A stretch of DNA of 64,000 nt from Pontibacter ruber (GCF_023630205.1 NZ_JALPRR010000003.1:1-64000); one strand, 5' to 3'; counted from the first letter of the stretch, positions 35,562-44,522 are shown. Translations and numbers: made by a program. The notes: generated from the sequence alone by a model not told the origin.

Positions 35562-36338
35562 ATGGCTGTAATTACCTTTACCTCCGATTTTGGTTACACC
35601 GACCACTATGTGGCGGCCGTGAAGGCCAAAATACTATCGCAGGACCTCCAAGCGATCATCGTGGATATTTCCCATGCTGTTGAACCTTACAACATCCCGC
35701 AGGCAGAATACGTTCTCGGTTCTGTTTTTCAGGACTTTCCGGAAGGAACCGTACACCTGGTGGCCGTGGACACCCACGGTAGCAGGAAGGGCAAATATCA
35801 TGCTGCAAAGTATAAAGGGCACTATTTTTTATTGCCCGACAACGGGTTGCTCTCACTGCTCACCGACGGAAACCCCGACAAAGTTGTTGAGATCCACTCC
35901 GATAACCAGCTCATGCCTTTTCCGGCCAAGGACCTGCTCGCGCAGGCGGCGGTCTTTCTGGCAAAAGGCGGCGACCTGGAAGTGCTGGGCGAACCAACAC
36001 AGGACATGCGCCAGTTGCTGAACCGGCAGCTCCGCCTCAACGATCACTCCGTAACAGGGCATGTGATACACGTAGATCGTTATGGTAACCTGATCACCAA
36101 CATCACCCGCGACTGCGTTGAAACCATCGCGCACGGACGCACCTTCACCATTCATTTTGGCCGGGAGACGCTGAGCCGCATCAACCCAAACTACAACCAG
36201 GTAGACGACGGCGATTGCTGCTGCATATACAACAGCCTGGGCCAGCTTTGCGTGGGCATCAACAAGGGCAATGCCTCTGAGCTGCTCGGCCTCGGCTTCG
36301 ACTCCCAGATAGACGTGCGCTTTTACCCGGGAGGCTGA
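35562..36338 (+). CDS. SAM hydroxide adenosyltransferase (DUF62)
   Basis: The 258-residue enzyme of the PF01887 family hydrolyses S-adenosylmethionine to adenosine and methionine; halogenase relatives are built on the same fold. Marks are ITFTSDFGYTDHYVAAVKAKI (1-24, substrate-binding Asp), VDISHAVEPYNIPQAEYVL, VHLVAVDTHGSRKGKYHAA and FLLPDNGLLSLL. The C-terminal barrel has VIHVDRYGNLITNI and INPNYNQVDDG. The small loop of the fluorinase is not seen, so it is a hydrolase. It may tune SAM levels. It is followed by an inverted repeat and an ABM protein. Confidence 0.9.
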   Translation: MAVITFTSDFGYTDHYVAAVKAKILSQDLQAIIVDISHAVEPYNIPQAEYVLGSVFQDFPEGTVHLVAVDTHGSRKGKYHAAKYKGHYFLLPDNGLLSLLTDGNPDKVVEIHSDNQLMPFPAKDLLAQAAVFLAKGGDLEVLGEPTQDMRQLLNRQLRLNDHSVTGHVIHVDRYGNLITNITRDCVETIAHGRTFTIHFGRETLSRINPNYNQVDDGDCCCIYNSLGQLCVGINKGNASELLGLGFDSQIDVRFYPGG

Positions 36339-36340
36339 GG

Positions 36341-36501
36341 TAATTTGAAGATTTGTAAATTTGAAGATTTGAAATTGAAGCTGGGACTTAGTGTGCTGAG
36401 TTCGCAAAGGAATGTGTTATAAGAACAATCGTATCATCTTCTCAATTTCCTGACAAATATTGTCCATCTTCACATCTTTAAATTTCCAAATCTTCAAATT
36501 A
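36341..36501. repeat. Inverted repeat of ~31 bp built of AATTTGAAG words
   Basis: The left arm (36341-36371) TAATTTGAAGATTTG... pairs with the right arm (36471-36501) with about three mismatches, around a ~100-bp loop. It lies immediately upstream of the ABM gene and shows no coding potential. Confidence 0.7.
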
Positions 36502-36508
36502 AAAACTT

Positions 36509-36799
36509 ATGCTAATTCGCATCGTCCGGATGACATTTCAGCCGGAGAAGACAGGGGAGTTCCTGGAGATATTCCGTACTTCGAAAGACAAGATCAGGGC
36601 GTTTGAAGGCTGCAACCATGTGGAGCTGCTCCAGGACCTGAACCACCCGAATGTGTACAGCACCTACAGCCTCTGGGACTCCGAAGAGCACCTGAACAAC
36701 TACCGCGACTCGGAGCTGTTCGGCCAGGTATGGAAAGCAACCAAAGCGCTTTTTGCTGACAAGCCGCAGGCATGGTCGAATGTGTCAGTTAACATTTGA
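36509..36799 (+). CDS. ABM-type (antibiotic biosynthesis monooxygenase) small protein
   Basis: The 96-residue dimeric ferredoxin-like alpha-beta barrel protein has MLIRIVRMTFQPEKTGEFLEIF (1-22), AFEGCNHVELLQDLNHPNVYSTYSLWDSEEHLNNYRDSELF (33-73) and a Trp-rich end. It looks complete. Members degrade quinones or haem or are structural; the conserved Asn/Trp residues of HmoB-type haem oxygenases are not clear, so function is open. It stands between two low-complexity inverted repeats. Confidence 0.85.
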   Translation: MLIRIVRMTFQPEKTGEFLEIFRTSKDKIRAFEGCNHVELLQDLNHPNVYSTYSLWDSEEHLNNYRDSELFGQVWKATKALFADKPQAWSNVSVNI

Positions 36800-36985
36800 A
36801 CAGTTAACAGGAAGCAATTAGCAGTAAGCAGTAAACAAGTATAAAGACAGCATTTGCAGTAGTTTTAAACATTACTACAGCTTTTCCTGTACTTTTGCTA
36901 AGTATACCATTTACATCAGAACTGATAACTGTTTAATGATTATTGGTTACTGAGATAACTATTAACTGCTTACTGCTAACTGTAC
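36799..36985. repeat. Inverted repeat built of CAGTTAACAG/AGCAGTAAGC words
   Basis: The left arm (36799-36836) ACAGTTAACAGGAAGCAATTAG... pairs imperfectly with the right arm (about 36955-36985) around ~120 bp. A third array of the same words, without a mate, occurs at 42131-42172 (GCAGTTAGCAGTGAACAGTA). Confidence 0.6.
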
Positions 36986-36987
36986 CT

Positions 36988-37518
36988 ATGAATTACTTCG
37001 AGTTTTATAATATACCGGAAAGCTTTCTGGTGGATGAGAAAGCGATCAAGAACAAGTACTACCAGCTGAGCCGCGAGTATCACCCGGACTTTTACGCCAA
37101 CGATACGCCGGAAAAACAGCAGGAGATCCTGCAGCTTTCAACGCTCAACACCAACGCGTACCGCACCCTCAGCGATCCGGACCTGCGCATGCAGTACATC
37201 CTGAAAGAACACGGCAAACTGGAGGAGGGCAAGAACGAACTGCCATCTGATTTCCTGATGGAGATGATGGAAATTAATGAGGAGCTGATGGAGCTGGAAT
37301 TCGACTTTGACGCAGCCAAACTGCACGAGATAGGAGAGAAGAGCACGGGCATTATGGCACAACTGGAAAACGATATTTTGCCGGTTTTGCAGCGCTACCC
37401 TGAGGTTCATGGTTTTACCAAAGAAGAGGCCCTGGACGAGGTAAAAACTTACTATCTGAAGAAAAAATATTTGTTGCGTATTCAGGAAACTTTATCTAAG
37501 TTTGCAACCCGTTCCTGA
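36988..37518 (+). CDS. hscB: HscB, J-type co-chaperone for Fe-S assembly
   Basis: The 176-residue protein starts at MNYFEFYNIPESF (ATG 36988); a start 15 codons upstream would translate an intergenic repeat. The N-terminal J-domain (1-75) carries the HPD motif in SREYHPDFYAND, which stimulates the Hsp70 ATPase. The C-terminal three-helix bundle (about 90-176, FLMEMMEINEELMELE) binds IscU. It passes nascent Fe-S clusters from IscU. No isc or suf genes are near, so it is an isolated copy followed 23 bp later by a tRNA. Confidence 0.88.
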   Translation: MNYFEFYNIPESFLVDEKAIKNKYYQLSREYHPDFYANDTPEKQQEILQLSTLNTNAYRTLSDPDLRMQYILKEHGKLEEGKNELPSDFLMEMMEINEELMELEFDFDAAKLHEIGEKSTGIMAQLENDILPVLQRYPEVHGFTKEEALDEVKTYYLKKKYLLRIQETLSKFATRS

Positions 37519-37541
37519 TAGATGATCAGGAAAAAAGTAAT

Positions 37542-37625
37542 GCCTTGGTGGCGGAATTGGTAGACGCGCTGGTCTCAAACACCTGTGAGGTTACACTCGT
37601 GCCGGTTCGACTCCGGCCCAAGGTA
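37542..37625 (+). tRNA. tRNA-Leu (CAA)
   Basis: The 84-nt class II tRNA has acceptor GCCTTGG pairing CCAAGGT (terminal G-T wobble), a D-loop with GGAATTGGTAGACGCG, and anticodon loop CTCAAAC with anticodon CAA (reads UUG). It also has a long variable arm and the T-arm GCCGGTTCGACTCCGGC. The anticodon stem has one T-T mismatch. CCA is not encoded. Confidence 0.93.
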
Positions 37626-37637
37626 CAAGTGCACATG

Positions 37638-37675
37638 AAAAGCCCTGTAAGTTAATTGCTTACAGGGCTTTTTGT
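37638..37675 (+). terminator. Terminator after tRNA-Leu
   Basis: AAAAGCCCTGTAAG and CTTACAGGGCTTTT form a 14-bp stem, followed by TTGTTTT. It lies 13 bp after the tRNA. Confidence 0.9.
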
Positions 37676-37679
37676 TTTG

Positions 37680-37699
37680 GGGGACGGTATAGGGGACGG
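37680..37699 (+). repeat. Tandem GGGGACGG motif next to the tRNA
   Basis: GGGGACGG occurs at 37680-37687 and 37692-37699, 12 bp apart. Short direct repeats beside a tRNA are a common form of integrase arm site, but no integrase is present. Confidence 0.35.
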
Positions 37700-37725
37700 A
37701 ATTTAAGCTATTAAGTGATATGTTA

Positions 37726-37935
37726 TTATTGATCATCCATATCTCTTCCGTGAAATCCCCATCTTGATCCGGGCTCAGTTAATTCATCATAAGAGATAGT
37801 AGTAGCTTTGTTGTATATATTTCGAACCTTATTTTCGGTTCCTGAAGAACGTTCAAAGATTTCAAACATATACATTGTGAGTATAACATTCCAAATCACT
37901 AGAAGTCCAATAATAAGTCTTGTTCTGTTTTTCAT
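37726..37935 (-). CDS. Small single-pass membrane protein
   Basis: The 69-residue protein MKNRTRLIIGLLVIWNVIL... has one membrane helix (about 7-25) and a polar tail (26-69) with GSRWGFHGRDMDDQ at the end. The gene is A+T-rich. I see no family. It lies on the same strand as the next A+T-rich membrane gene, 102 bp downstream of it, so both may have arrived together. Confidence 0.55.
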   Translation of the reverse strand: MKNRTRLIIGLLVIWNVILTMYMFEIFERSSGTENKVRNIYNKATTISYDELTEPGSRWGFHGRDMDDQ

Positions 37936-38037
37936 TACTTGTTATTTTTTACAAAGAGAGAATCTAAGCTAATAGAAATATTCCCTCGTTAATATAATTG
38001 CTATATAATTTGTATTACCGCTCTAAGGATACAATTC

Positions 38038-39252
38038 TCACTTTCCATTTCTAGATATGGAAAGAGAATCTATGATTTTATTTAACAGATCTTTATTAAC
38101 ATCATTCTCCAATTTTATCCTCTCTAAATCAGATGTAGATTGATCTTTGGAAATAATCATGTTTCTCTCTGAGATAGTCAAGTCATTTACAAGCTTATTT
38201 ATTGTTTCTTTATCATCATTTATCAATGCAGCTTTTGTAGCAATTAGTTTGAGATCAATATTTGTTAATTCATTTTGATAATACTTGACATCTATTATGT
38301 TTGTCTTGTACATTCTTATGAAATACAAGAATATTGTTAATAGGCTCAATATTGACACCATTTTAGGGACGAGCCTTACTGTAAAATCATTCCAGTCATT
38401 TACGTTTTTAAAATCTGTAGAAAAGAATGATGTGTAGGAAATAATTCCAATCATTATAAAGGCTATTAAGAAACATAAAAGTAAATTAATAATTGCCTGA
38501 CGATTCAGTCTACTAGTTTCTTCTTTAAGTCTTTCTTGGGAATCTGAAAAGGAATTGATTATTGTACTAAATCGGTCATTTCTAACATCTTCTTCATTCC
38601 TTTTTAAATCTGTATACTCTATTACTAAATTTAAAAATTCATCTCTTTTATCTTGAAGAGGAGCAGATAAATCATACACTTGTTTAAGTATCTTGGCTCG
38701 TTTAATGTCAAGACCACTTAAGTTCTTTTCTGCTATCTCGTTGGTAGTGATCCAATTAATAAAACCTATGCTTTTTCTTTGATCCCCTTCTCTAATCCTT
38801 AAATAGTTTTGAATTGCATTTGACGTAGTAGATGGATACCTAAGTGATGAAGTGAAAAATGTTATTATGATAACACTTATTGCTCCAGCGATAGTTACAA
38901 ATATCAGAAGTTCCGTACTGGGTTTTTGATTCAGTTCATCTAAATACTGTGTTGCTTCATCCCTTTGACGCTTTAGAAACTCAATTTGCTCTAAAACCTT
39001 TGCGCGCTCTGGGCTATTTAAGGAAGTACTATCAGTGTATGTCTTACTATATAGTGAGGAGAGCTGCTTATCAATTTGTGTAATCCTGCTTTTCTCAATG
39101 TCTAACTTACTATTGGTTATATCCTTCTGTTCTATTTCTCTTAAAACAAATGACAACAACAAACCTACTGCAAAACTTGAGATAACTATAAGTATAGCCA
39201 ACTTATAGTATCTACTTTGCATTGGTAATAACAAGGATGTGATAAGGCTCAT
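38038..39252 (-). CDS. Unknown A+T-rich membrane protein with coiled coils
   Basis: The 404-residue protein has membrane helices near 15-37, 112-133, 250-272 and 290-312. A periplasmic coiled coil (about 38-105, KSRITQIDKQLSSLY, EQIEFLKRQRDEATQYLDELNQ) and long cytoplasmic helical segments lie between 140-245 and 320-404. The composition is Ile/Asn/Lys/Ser-rich and A+T-rich, unlike its flanks, which suggests recent transfer. I recognise no domain and no catalytic motif. Helix-plus-membrane layouts are found in anti-phage effectors as well as in sensor anchors; no partner gene supports either. Confidence 0.75.
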   Translation of the reverse strand: MSLITSLLLPMQSRYYKLAILIVISSFAVGLLLSFVLREIEQKDITNSKLDIEKSRITQIDKQLSSLYSKTYTDSTSLNSPERAKVLEQIEFLKRQRDEATQYLDELNQKPSTELLIFVTIAGAISVIIITFFTSSLRYPSTTSNAIQNYLRIREGDQRKSIGFINWITTNEIAEKNLSGLDIKRAKILKQVYDLSAPLQDKRDEFLNLVIEYTDLKRNEEDVRNDRFSTIINSFSDSQERLKEETSRLNRQAIINLLLCFLIAFIMIGIISYTSFFSTDFKNVNDWNDFTVRLVPKMVSILSLLTIFLYFIRMYKTNIIDVKYYQNELTNIDLKLIATKAALINDDKETINKLVNDLTISERNMIISKDQSTSDLERIKLENDVNKDLLNKIIDSLSISRNGK

Positions 39253-39320
39253 GAAAGATTATTAAATGAAGATTAGGGTAGCAATATATTTATAATATTA
39301 CTATATATCTATTTTAAATA

Positions 39321-39346
39321 AAAAAACCGGTTTTACCCGGTTCTTC
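39321..39346 (-). terminator. Isolated terminator-like hairpin
   Basis: AACCGG/CCGGTT stem with a minus-strand T-run. No minus-strand gene lies upstream of it that would need it, so it may be a relic of a lost gene. The rest of 39253-39683 shows only a possible promoter. Confidence 0.4.
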
Positions 39347-39603
39347 TAATTAAAACTCGGCTATCTCAAGTATAGCTGAATACTCATCACAACTAGGATA
39401 ATAGAGAAAGTAATCTATTTAATTTACTATTACTGATCTTGCCCAATGTGGCTGTTCCATATTAGGCAGTTACTTGTAACTAAATTCGTCCCTTACACCT
39501 CTGATTTCCAGCAGCGACTTCTCAGAGCCTCTACCTGCCACTCTCCTACACTGCATCATTCCGCACAAGCACAGCAATTATCAGGCATCTCACATCATTT
39601 CCG

Positions 39604-39634
39604 TTGTCCTCCCGCTGCAGGCAAAGCATCTTTG
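39604..39634 (+). promoter_or_regulatory. Candidate promoter of the TonB-type receptor
   Basis: TTG at 39604, 20 bp, then CATCTTTG (one mismatch to TAnnTTTG), 49 bp upstream of the ATG. Confidence 0.4.
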
Positions 39635-39683
39635 CACAGGTTCTATCATAACCGAACACCACCATTCCTAAAACTGATAAACT

Positions 39684-42119
39684 ATGAAAAAACGAGTAAC
39701 CACTATCGTCCTGCTTGTGCTGCTGCAGTTGGTGCAGGCACAGGCGCAACAGGCACCTGCTATACATGGAAGCGTGGTAAGTGCAGAAGGCAAGGCCATA
39801 GAGTATGCGAATGTTATACTTTTGCAGGCAAAGGATTCCGCTGCCGTTATAAGCACGCTAGCGGATGAGTCAGGCAGATTCCATTTCACCTCCGTTAAGG
39901 CTGGCACTTACATGATCGCTGTTAAGCAACTGGGGTATCAGCAGGCATTCAGCCAAAGTATAACGGTAACAGGGCAGCCAGTTACTATTGAACCTATCAT
40001 GCTTACACCAACTGTAAACCAGTTGGCTGAGGTAACGGTGCAGGGGCAAAAGCCATTGCTGGAAGTACAGGAAGACAAGCTGGTGCTGGATGTAGCCCAG
40101 AGTATAACGGCAAGCGGAGGCAACGGACTGGAGGTACTGGAGAAGCTCCCGGGTGTAAGTATAGATCAGGATGGCGGCATTACCCTGAACGGGAAAACAG
40201 GCATATTGGTAACCATTAACGGGAAACAGACAAACTTACCCGCAGCCGAGGTGGCAAACCTGCTCCGCAACATGAGTGCCAACACCATGGAAAAAGTGGA
40301 GCTTATCACGCATGCTTCTGCAAAGTATGATGCCGCCGGCAATGCAGGTATCATCAACATCAGGCTTAAAAAAGGACTGGCCGATGGCACCAACGGAAGT
40401 ATAACGGCTGGCACAGGCTACGGCAAGTATGGCAAAGCCAATGCAGGCATCAACCTAAATACCCGGGGCGATAACTTTAACCTCTTCGGAAACTATAACT
40501 ACCTGTATAATAAACGCTTTACAACCCTTGATCTGAAAAGAAGTGTAACGCATGAGGGCAAAACCACTTTTTTCGATCAGTTTAACTACAGACCTTCATT
40601 TTCACATAGCCATACTTACCAGGCCGGGGCAGACTTTACTTTAAGCAAAAACGATCAGCTGGGCATACTTTTCAATGGCAGTAACTACATCATGGAGGTA
40701 GATCCCAGAAATACCACAGACTTCAGAAGTAACCCGACTGCCGCGCCTGACTCCGCTTTGCGACTGAAAAACCACATCGACACGGAATGGTTTAACTACA
40801 CGCTAAACGCTAACTACAAGCACAGTTTTGCTCAGAAAGGTCATGAGATAACCGCTGATGTAGATTACTCAGGTTTCGATTTTCAGCAGAACGATAACAT
40901 TACCACGGACTTTACTTTCGCGAACCCGGCAAAACCAACTTACAGCCAGACCCTGAGAAGCGACGTGCCTGCCGATATTTCCATACTTGTATTTAAAACT
41001 GATTATGCATTGCCGCTTGGCCAGGGCACACAACTGGAAACCGGTGTAAAAATGAGCCATGTAAAAACCAAAACCGACATTTTGTATGAAGAACTGCATG
41101 ATAACGTTTGGAGAACCGACGAGACCAGGACCAACGATTTCCTTTATACAGAAAACATCAGTGCAGCCTATTTAAACTTTTCAAAACAGATCCACACGTT
41201 CAGCATACAGGCAGGCTTACGCGCCGAGCATACTATGGCAGAAGGAGAATCTGAAAGAGCGGAGGTCACAGACAAAAAAGACTACCTGCAGTTTTTTCCG
41301 AGCATTTCGGTAAGGCAGCAACTAAGCGACAAGTATAGCATTGGCTTATCGTACAGCCGCCGAGTAGATCGCCCAGTGTACCGCGACCTGTTCCCGTTCA
41401 TCTTCTTTATGGACCCTTATACGTATGTGAAGGGCACCCCATACCTGCAGCCGCAGTTTACCAATACCATACAGTTGTCGGGTAATTATAACAGCAGCTA
41501 TACTTTAACCCTGGGCTACAGCCATACAAAAGACTTCTTTACAACCATTACCCACCAGGATGATAAAACAGGGATAGGCTATGCCTCTAAAGAAAATTTC
41601 AAAGACTACTACAATTATAACCTGAGCCTGATAGCCCCGATCGTAGTAACAAACTGGTGGGTGAGCAACAACAACGTAAGCGTGTTCTATAACAAGTTCA
41701 ACACTGTGTTCCTGGAAGAGAAACTTGATATCGGGCAGTTGAGCGGCACTGTAAACTCAAGCAACTCCTTTAAACTACCCAATGCTTTATCGATGGAGCT
41801 GAGCGCCCTCTACCAGTCTCCTACGGTGATGGGGGCCTATCATGTAAAGTCTAATTACAACGTAAATCTGGGCGTACAAAAACAGGTCTTACAGCAGCGT
41901 GGGAACATCCGGTTAAGTATAACGGATATCTTTAAAACCAGCAGGATGAGCAATACCATAAACTTCGCGAACATGAACATGGACATGGATAGCCGCTGGG
42001 AAAGCCGCCAGGTGCGCCTGAACTTTACCTACAACTTCGGCAACAAAGACCTGAAACCGCTACGCCGAAGAAGCTCCGTTTCGGAAGAGGAACAACGCAG
42101 AGCCAGCCAGTCGAATTAG
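39684..42119 (+). CDS. TonB-dependent-receptor-type outer-membrane barrel protein
   Basis: The 811-residue protein has a signal peptide (1-22, ending QAQAQ), a CarboxypepD_reg-like/SusC-type N-terminal domain (about 27-105: GSVVSAEGKAIEYANVILLQAKDS, SVKAGTYMIAV) and a plug domain (about 115-235, ...LEVLEKLPGVSIDQDGGITLNGKTGILVTINGK). The C-terminal outer-membrane barrel (about 240-790) is of the OMP_b-brl_3 type. It ends RLNFTYNFGNKD followed by an Arg/Ser/Glu-rich tail. Its placement before a LytS/LytR pair suggests regulation by it. The substrate (peptide, siderophore or metal) cannot be read from the sequence. The ~80-residue N-domain plus 811 total is normal for this family. Confidence 0.92.
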   Translation: MKKRVTTIVLLVLLQLVQAQAQQAPAIHGSVVSAEGKAIEYANVILLQAKDSAAVISTLADESGRFHFTSVKAGTYMIAVKQLGYQQAFSQSITVTGQPVTIEPIMLTPTVNQLAEVTVQGQKPLLEVQEDKLVLDVAQSITASGGNGLEVLEKLPGVSIDQDGGITLNGKTGILVTINGKQTNLPAAEVANLLRNMSANTMEKVELITHASAKYDAAGNAGIINIRLKKGLADGTNGSITAGTGYGKYGKANAGINLNTRGDNFNLFGNYNYLYNKRFTTLDLKRSVTHEGKTTFFDQFNYRPSFSHSHTYQAGADFTLSKNDQLGILFNGSNYIMEVDPRNTTDFRSNPTAAPDSALRLKNHIDTEWFNYTLNANYKHSFAQKGHEITADVDYSGFDFQQNDNITTDFTFANPAKPTYSQTLRSDVPADISILVFKTDYALPLGQGTQLETGVKMSHVKTKTDILYEELHDNVWRTDETRTNDFLYTENISAAYLNFSKQIHTFSIQAGLRAEHTMAEGESERAEVTDKKDYLQFFPSISVRQQLSDKYSIGLSYSRRVDRPVYRDLFPFIFFMDPYTYVKGTPYLQPQFTNTIQLSGNYNSSYTLTLGYSHTKDFFTTITHQDDKTGIGYASKENFKDYYNYNLSLIAPIVVTNWWVSNNNVSVFYNKFNTVFLEEKLDIGQLSGTVNSSNSFKLPNALSMELSALYQSPTVMGAYHVKSNYNVNLGVQKQVLQQRGNIRLSITDIFKTSRMSNTINFANMNMDMDSRWESRQVRLNFTYNFGNKDLKPLRRRSSVSEEEQRRASQSN

Positions 42120-42194
42120 AAATTACAGGGAGCAGTTAGCAGTGAACAGTAATAAGTAAACAGTGATCAGTAACCATTAGTACAACATAAAACC

Positions 42195-42308
42195 ATGAAA
42201 AACCTGTTTGTATTCACATTGATGGCGTTAGCCTTAGCTGTAGCCCAGGAAATTGAACTTACTAACCGGCCTGGCTTTAGACCGGTTAGTGATGCCTTTA
42301 AAGAGTAA
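42195..42308 (+). pseudogene. Signal-peptide-like mini-ORF, probable gene remnant
   Basis: Thirty-seven codons: MKNLFVFTLMALALAVAQ reads as a signal peptide, followed by a 19-residue tail. The tail lies over an inverted repeat CTAACCGG/CCGGTTAG. It ends 28 bp before a 166-bp inverted-repeat element. It looks like the start of an exported protein interrupted by repeat DNA, though a short real peptide cannot be excluded. Confidence 0.35.
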
Positions 42309-42336
42309 AACACTGCGTTACGGAGCTGTTAGCCCC

Positions 42337-42502
42337 AATGCAGTCAACTTAAGGATGATCGTTGGTATGTGTCATTCCGAGCGAAGCCGAGGAATCTTAT
42401 ACAGCAGTTAGACAAATAAGATCTCTCACAGCTACGCTGGCTCTTCTCGGCTCGCGCCTCAAGAGTGTTCGAGATGACAACTTTGCATAAATTGACTGCA
42501 TT
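42337..42502. mobile_element. 166-bp MITE-like inverted-repeat element
   Basis: Perfect 11-bp terminal inverted repeats AATGCAGTCAA / TTGACTGCATT (14 bp with one mismatch) enclose a second, imperfect palindrome, TGTCATTCCGAGCG...CGAGATGACA. The inner unit is a repeat type common in Bacteroidota. There is no coding capacity. The rest of 42309-42642 shows nothing else. Confidence 0.6.
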
Positions 42503-42642
42503 GCTATTAGTACTGCCTTAAAAACAGGAATTTACTGTCGCATTTCACCACATATAAGTGACTGATACTAAAATTTGTACTGTCGTTAGCCATTTAAAAA
42601 CTTTCTGATAACTTTCCTATAGTATTGACAATACACCAAAGT

Positions 42643-43728
42643 ATGCTGCCGGTTAAAAGCGAAATCTTACACAAGTATAAATGGCCTGCCAGCCTGCTGT
42701 TCTGGCTTTTTGTGGGAATTCTGTATGTTTTATACACTACGCTGCTGGACCTGCATGCGTCAACTCCTCCAGTTGTATGGTATCAGCATAGCAGCTATAA
42801 AATTGCCGTTCACATTGTCTGGGGTGTTATAACGGTACCTTACCTGCAATTGCTTAGCAAAGCAGGGGCGCCAAATAAGTGGGTTAAATACATTTTATTA
42901 ACTATTGCTGCCGCCGCCATTCATGCTTTTGTAAGTGTGGTAAGCTACGGGTTGCTGGCATCCATGATATCTTTTGATACCACATTTGAGGCAGGGCGCT
43001 ACTGGGATGGTGGATTTTACCATTTCTCCAGACTGTACTTTATCAGCTGGCTTACAACAATCGTCATCTTTATAGCCTGGCTGGGCTGGGAAAACCTTCA
43101 GGCAAATCAAAGACAGGCCAAGCTTAATGCCGAACTGCAGTCGCAACTGGTACAAACCCAATTGCAGATGCTGCGCATGCAGCTAAACCCGCACTTTATC
43201 TTCAACACATTTAATACCATTTCGATGATGGTGCGGGCCAACAAAAACGAAGAAGCTACCGACATGCTGGCAAAACTGGCCGAGCTGCTGCGCGTCAGCC
43301 TTTATAAAAATGAAAAGCAACTAATTCCCCTTCACACAGAACTGGAGTATTGCCGCCACTACCTCGACATTGAACTGGTGCGTTTTAAAGACCGGTTAAA
43401 AGTTGAATTTGACGTGCAGCCGGAAACCGAAAAGATAATGGTGCCCGGTATGATTTTGCAGCCTCTGCTGGAGAACGCTTTTAAACATGGCCTGATGAAT
43501 TCACTAGACGCTGCTCCTATTCTTAAAATTGAAAGCCATCAGCTGGAAAAGGATCTAATCATCAGTATTAAAAATACCGGTAAATTAGAAACCACGGTGT
43601 ATAACGGAAATGGCATTGGGTTACAGAATGTACGGGAACGCTTAAAACTGCATTACGGCGATAAAGCACATTTTGCCTTAGAGCAGCAAAACGGTTTGGT
43701 GTTGGCAAGTATAAGTATAGCCTCATGA
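42643..43728 (+). CDS. LytS/YehU-type sensor histidine kinase
   Basis: I use the ATG at 42643 (MLPVKSEILHKYK); a TTG 18 bp upstream is a weaker alternative. The 361-residue protein has four membrane helices (about 15-150) and a short linker helix. The His_kinase domain carries LNPHFIFNTFNTISMM, with the acceptor His near residue 184, and then HATPase_c with LLENAFKHG (about 280) and GIGLQNVRERLKLHYG. It overlaps the next gene by ATGA (43725-43728), a classic two-component pair. It lies downstream of the TonB-type receptor and may respond to envelope signals linked to it. Confidence 0.92.
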   Translation: MLPVKSEILHKYKWPASLLFWLFVGILYVLYTTLLDLHASTPPVVWYQHSSYKIAVHIVWGVITVPYLQLLSKAGAPNKWVKYILLTIAAAAIHAFVSVVSYGLLASMISFDTTFEAGRYWDGGFYHFSRLYFISWLTTIVIFIAWLGWENLQANQRQAKLNAELQSQLVQTQLQMLRMQLNPHFIFNTFNTISMMVRANKNEEATDMLAKLAELLRVSLYKNEKQLIPLHTELEYCRHYLDIELVRFKDRLKVEFDVQPETEKIMVPGMILQPLLENAFKHGLMNSLDAAPILKIESHQLEKDLIISIKNTGKLETTVYNGNGIGLQNVRERLKLHYGDKAHFALEQQNGLVLASISIAS

Positions 43729-44522
43729 GCAAGTATAAAACCATAGTTGTTGACGATGAGCCGGCCGCTCGCGAAGGTTTGGCTGCACTACTACAAGCAG
43801 ATGCTGAGGTAGAGGTGATCGGTATCTGCGCAAACGCTTTAGAAGCCATAGACCTGATGCAGCACACAACACCCGATATACTTTTCCTGGATATCCAGAT
43901 GCCTGAAGTTAATGGCTTTGAACTGCTTCGGTCACTCTCTGTGACTCCTCCTGCCGTAGCTTTTGTTACCGCTTACGATCAATATGCCATTGCCGCTTTT
44001 GAGCACCACGCCATCGACTACCTTCTAAAGCCATTCACGAACGATCGCTTCCGCAACTGCCTTGCCAAGTGCAAAAGTGTAGTAGCGCAAAAGAACCAGG
44101 GAGACTTAAGCGAAAAAATCCGGCAACTGCTGCAGGAACAGACAACTCAGAAAGAAGAAAAACTGATTAGTCCGGTTACCTCCATTAATGCGCTGAACAA
44201 GCTAAGTATAAAAGCCAACGGCAAGATCCTTCTCCTGGACCTTAACGACATCTGGTACTTTGAGGCGGAAGACTATTATGTAAACATCCACTATAAATCA
44301 CAACGCATTCTTATCCGGGACAGCATTAAAAACCTGGAGCAGCTGCTGGCAGAAAAGCAGTTTTGCAGAATTCATAAATCGTCGCTGGTGAATCTGCAAA
44401 AGGTAACGGAACTGGAAAACCACTTCAACGGCGGCTTAATTATGAAACTGCAGAACAACACGGAGCTTAAAGTAAGCAAGAACCACAAGCAAGCGCTTCT
44501 GGAGCGATTTGGACTAGGATAG
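43725..44522 (+). CDS. LytTR response regulator
   Basis: The 265-residue protein has a receiver domain (1-125) with VVDDEPAAREGL, phospho-acceptor Asp56 in ILFLDIQMPEVNGFEL, and the Lys switch in DYLLKPF. A linker follows, then a LytTR DNA-binding domain (about 163-260: LDLNDIWYFEAEDYYVNIH, RIHKSSLVNLQKVTEL). It is co-translated with the kinase. Targets may include the receptor upstream. A bidirectional terminator follows ~285 bp later. Confidence 0.93.
   Translation: MSKYKTIVVDDEPAAREGLAALLQADAEVEVIGICANALEAIDLMQHTTPDILFLDIQMPEVNGFELLRSLSVTPPAVAFVTAYDQYAIAAFEHHAIDYLLKPFTNDRFRNCLAKCKSVVAQKNQGDLSEKIRQLLQEQTTQKEEKLISPVTSINALNKLSIKANGKILLLDLNDIWYFEAEDYYVNIHYKSQRILIRDSIKNLEQLLAEKQFCRIHKSSLVNLQKVTELENHFNGGLIMKLQNNTELKVSKNHKQALLERFGLG

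Noticed and set aside
36943..36987. Upstream start for hscB
   Set aside because: It lies in the right arm of an intergenic repeat; the J-domain begins exactly at the Met at 36988.
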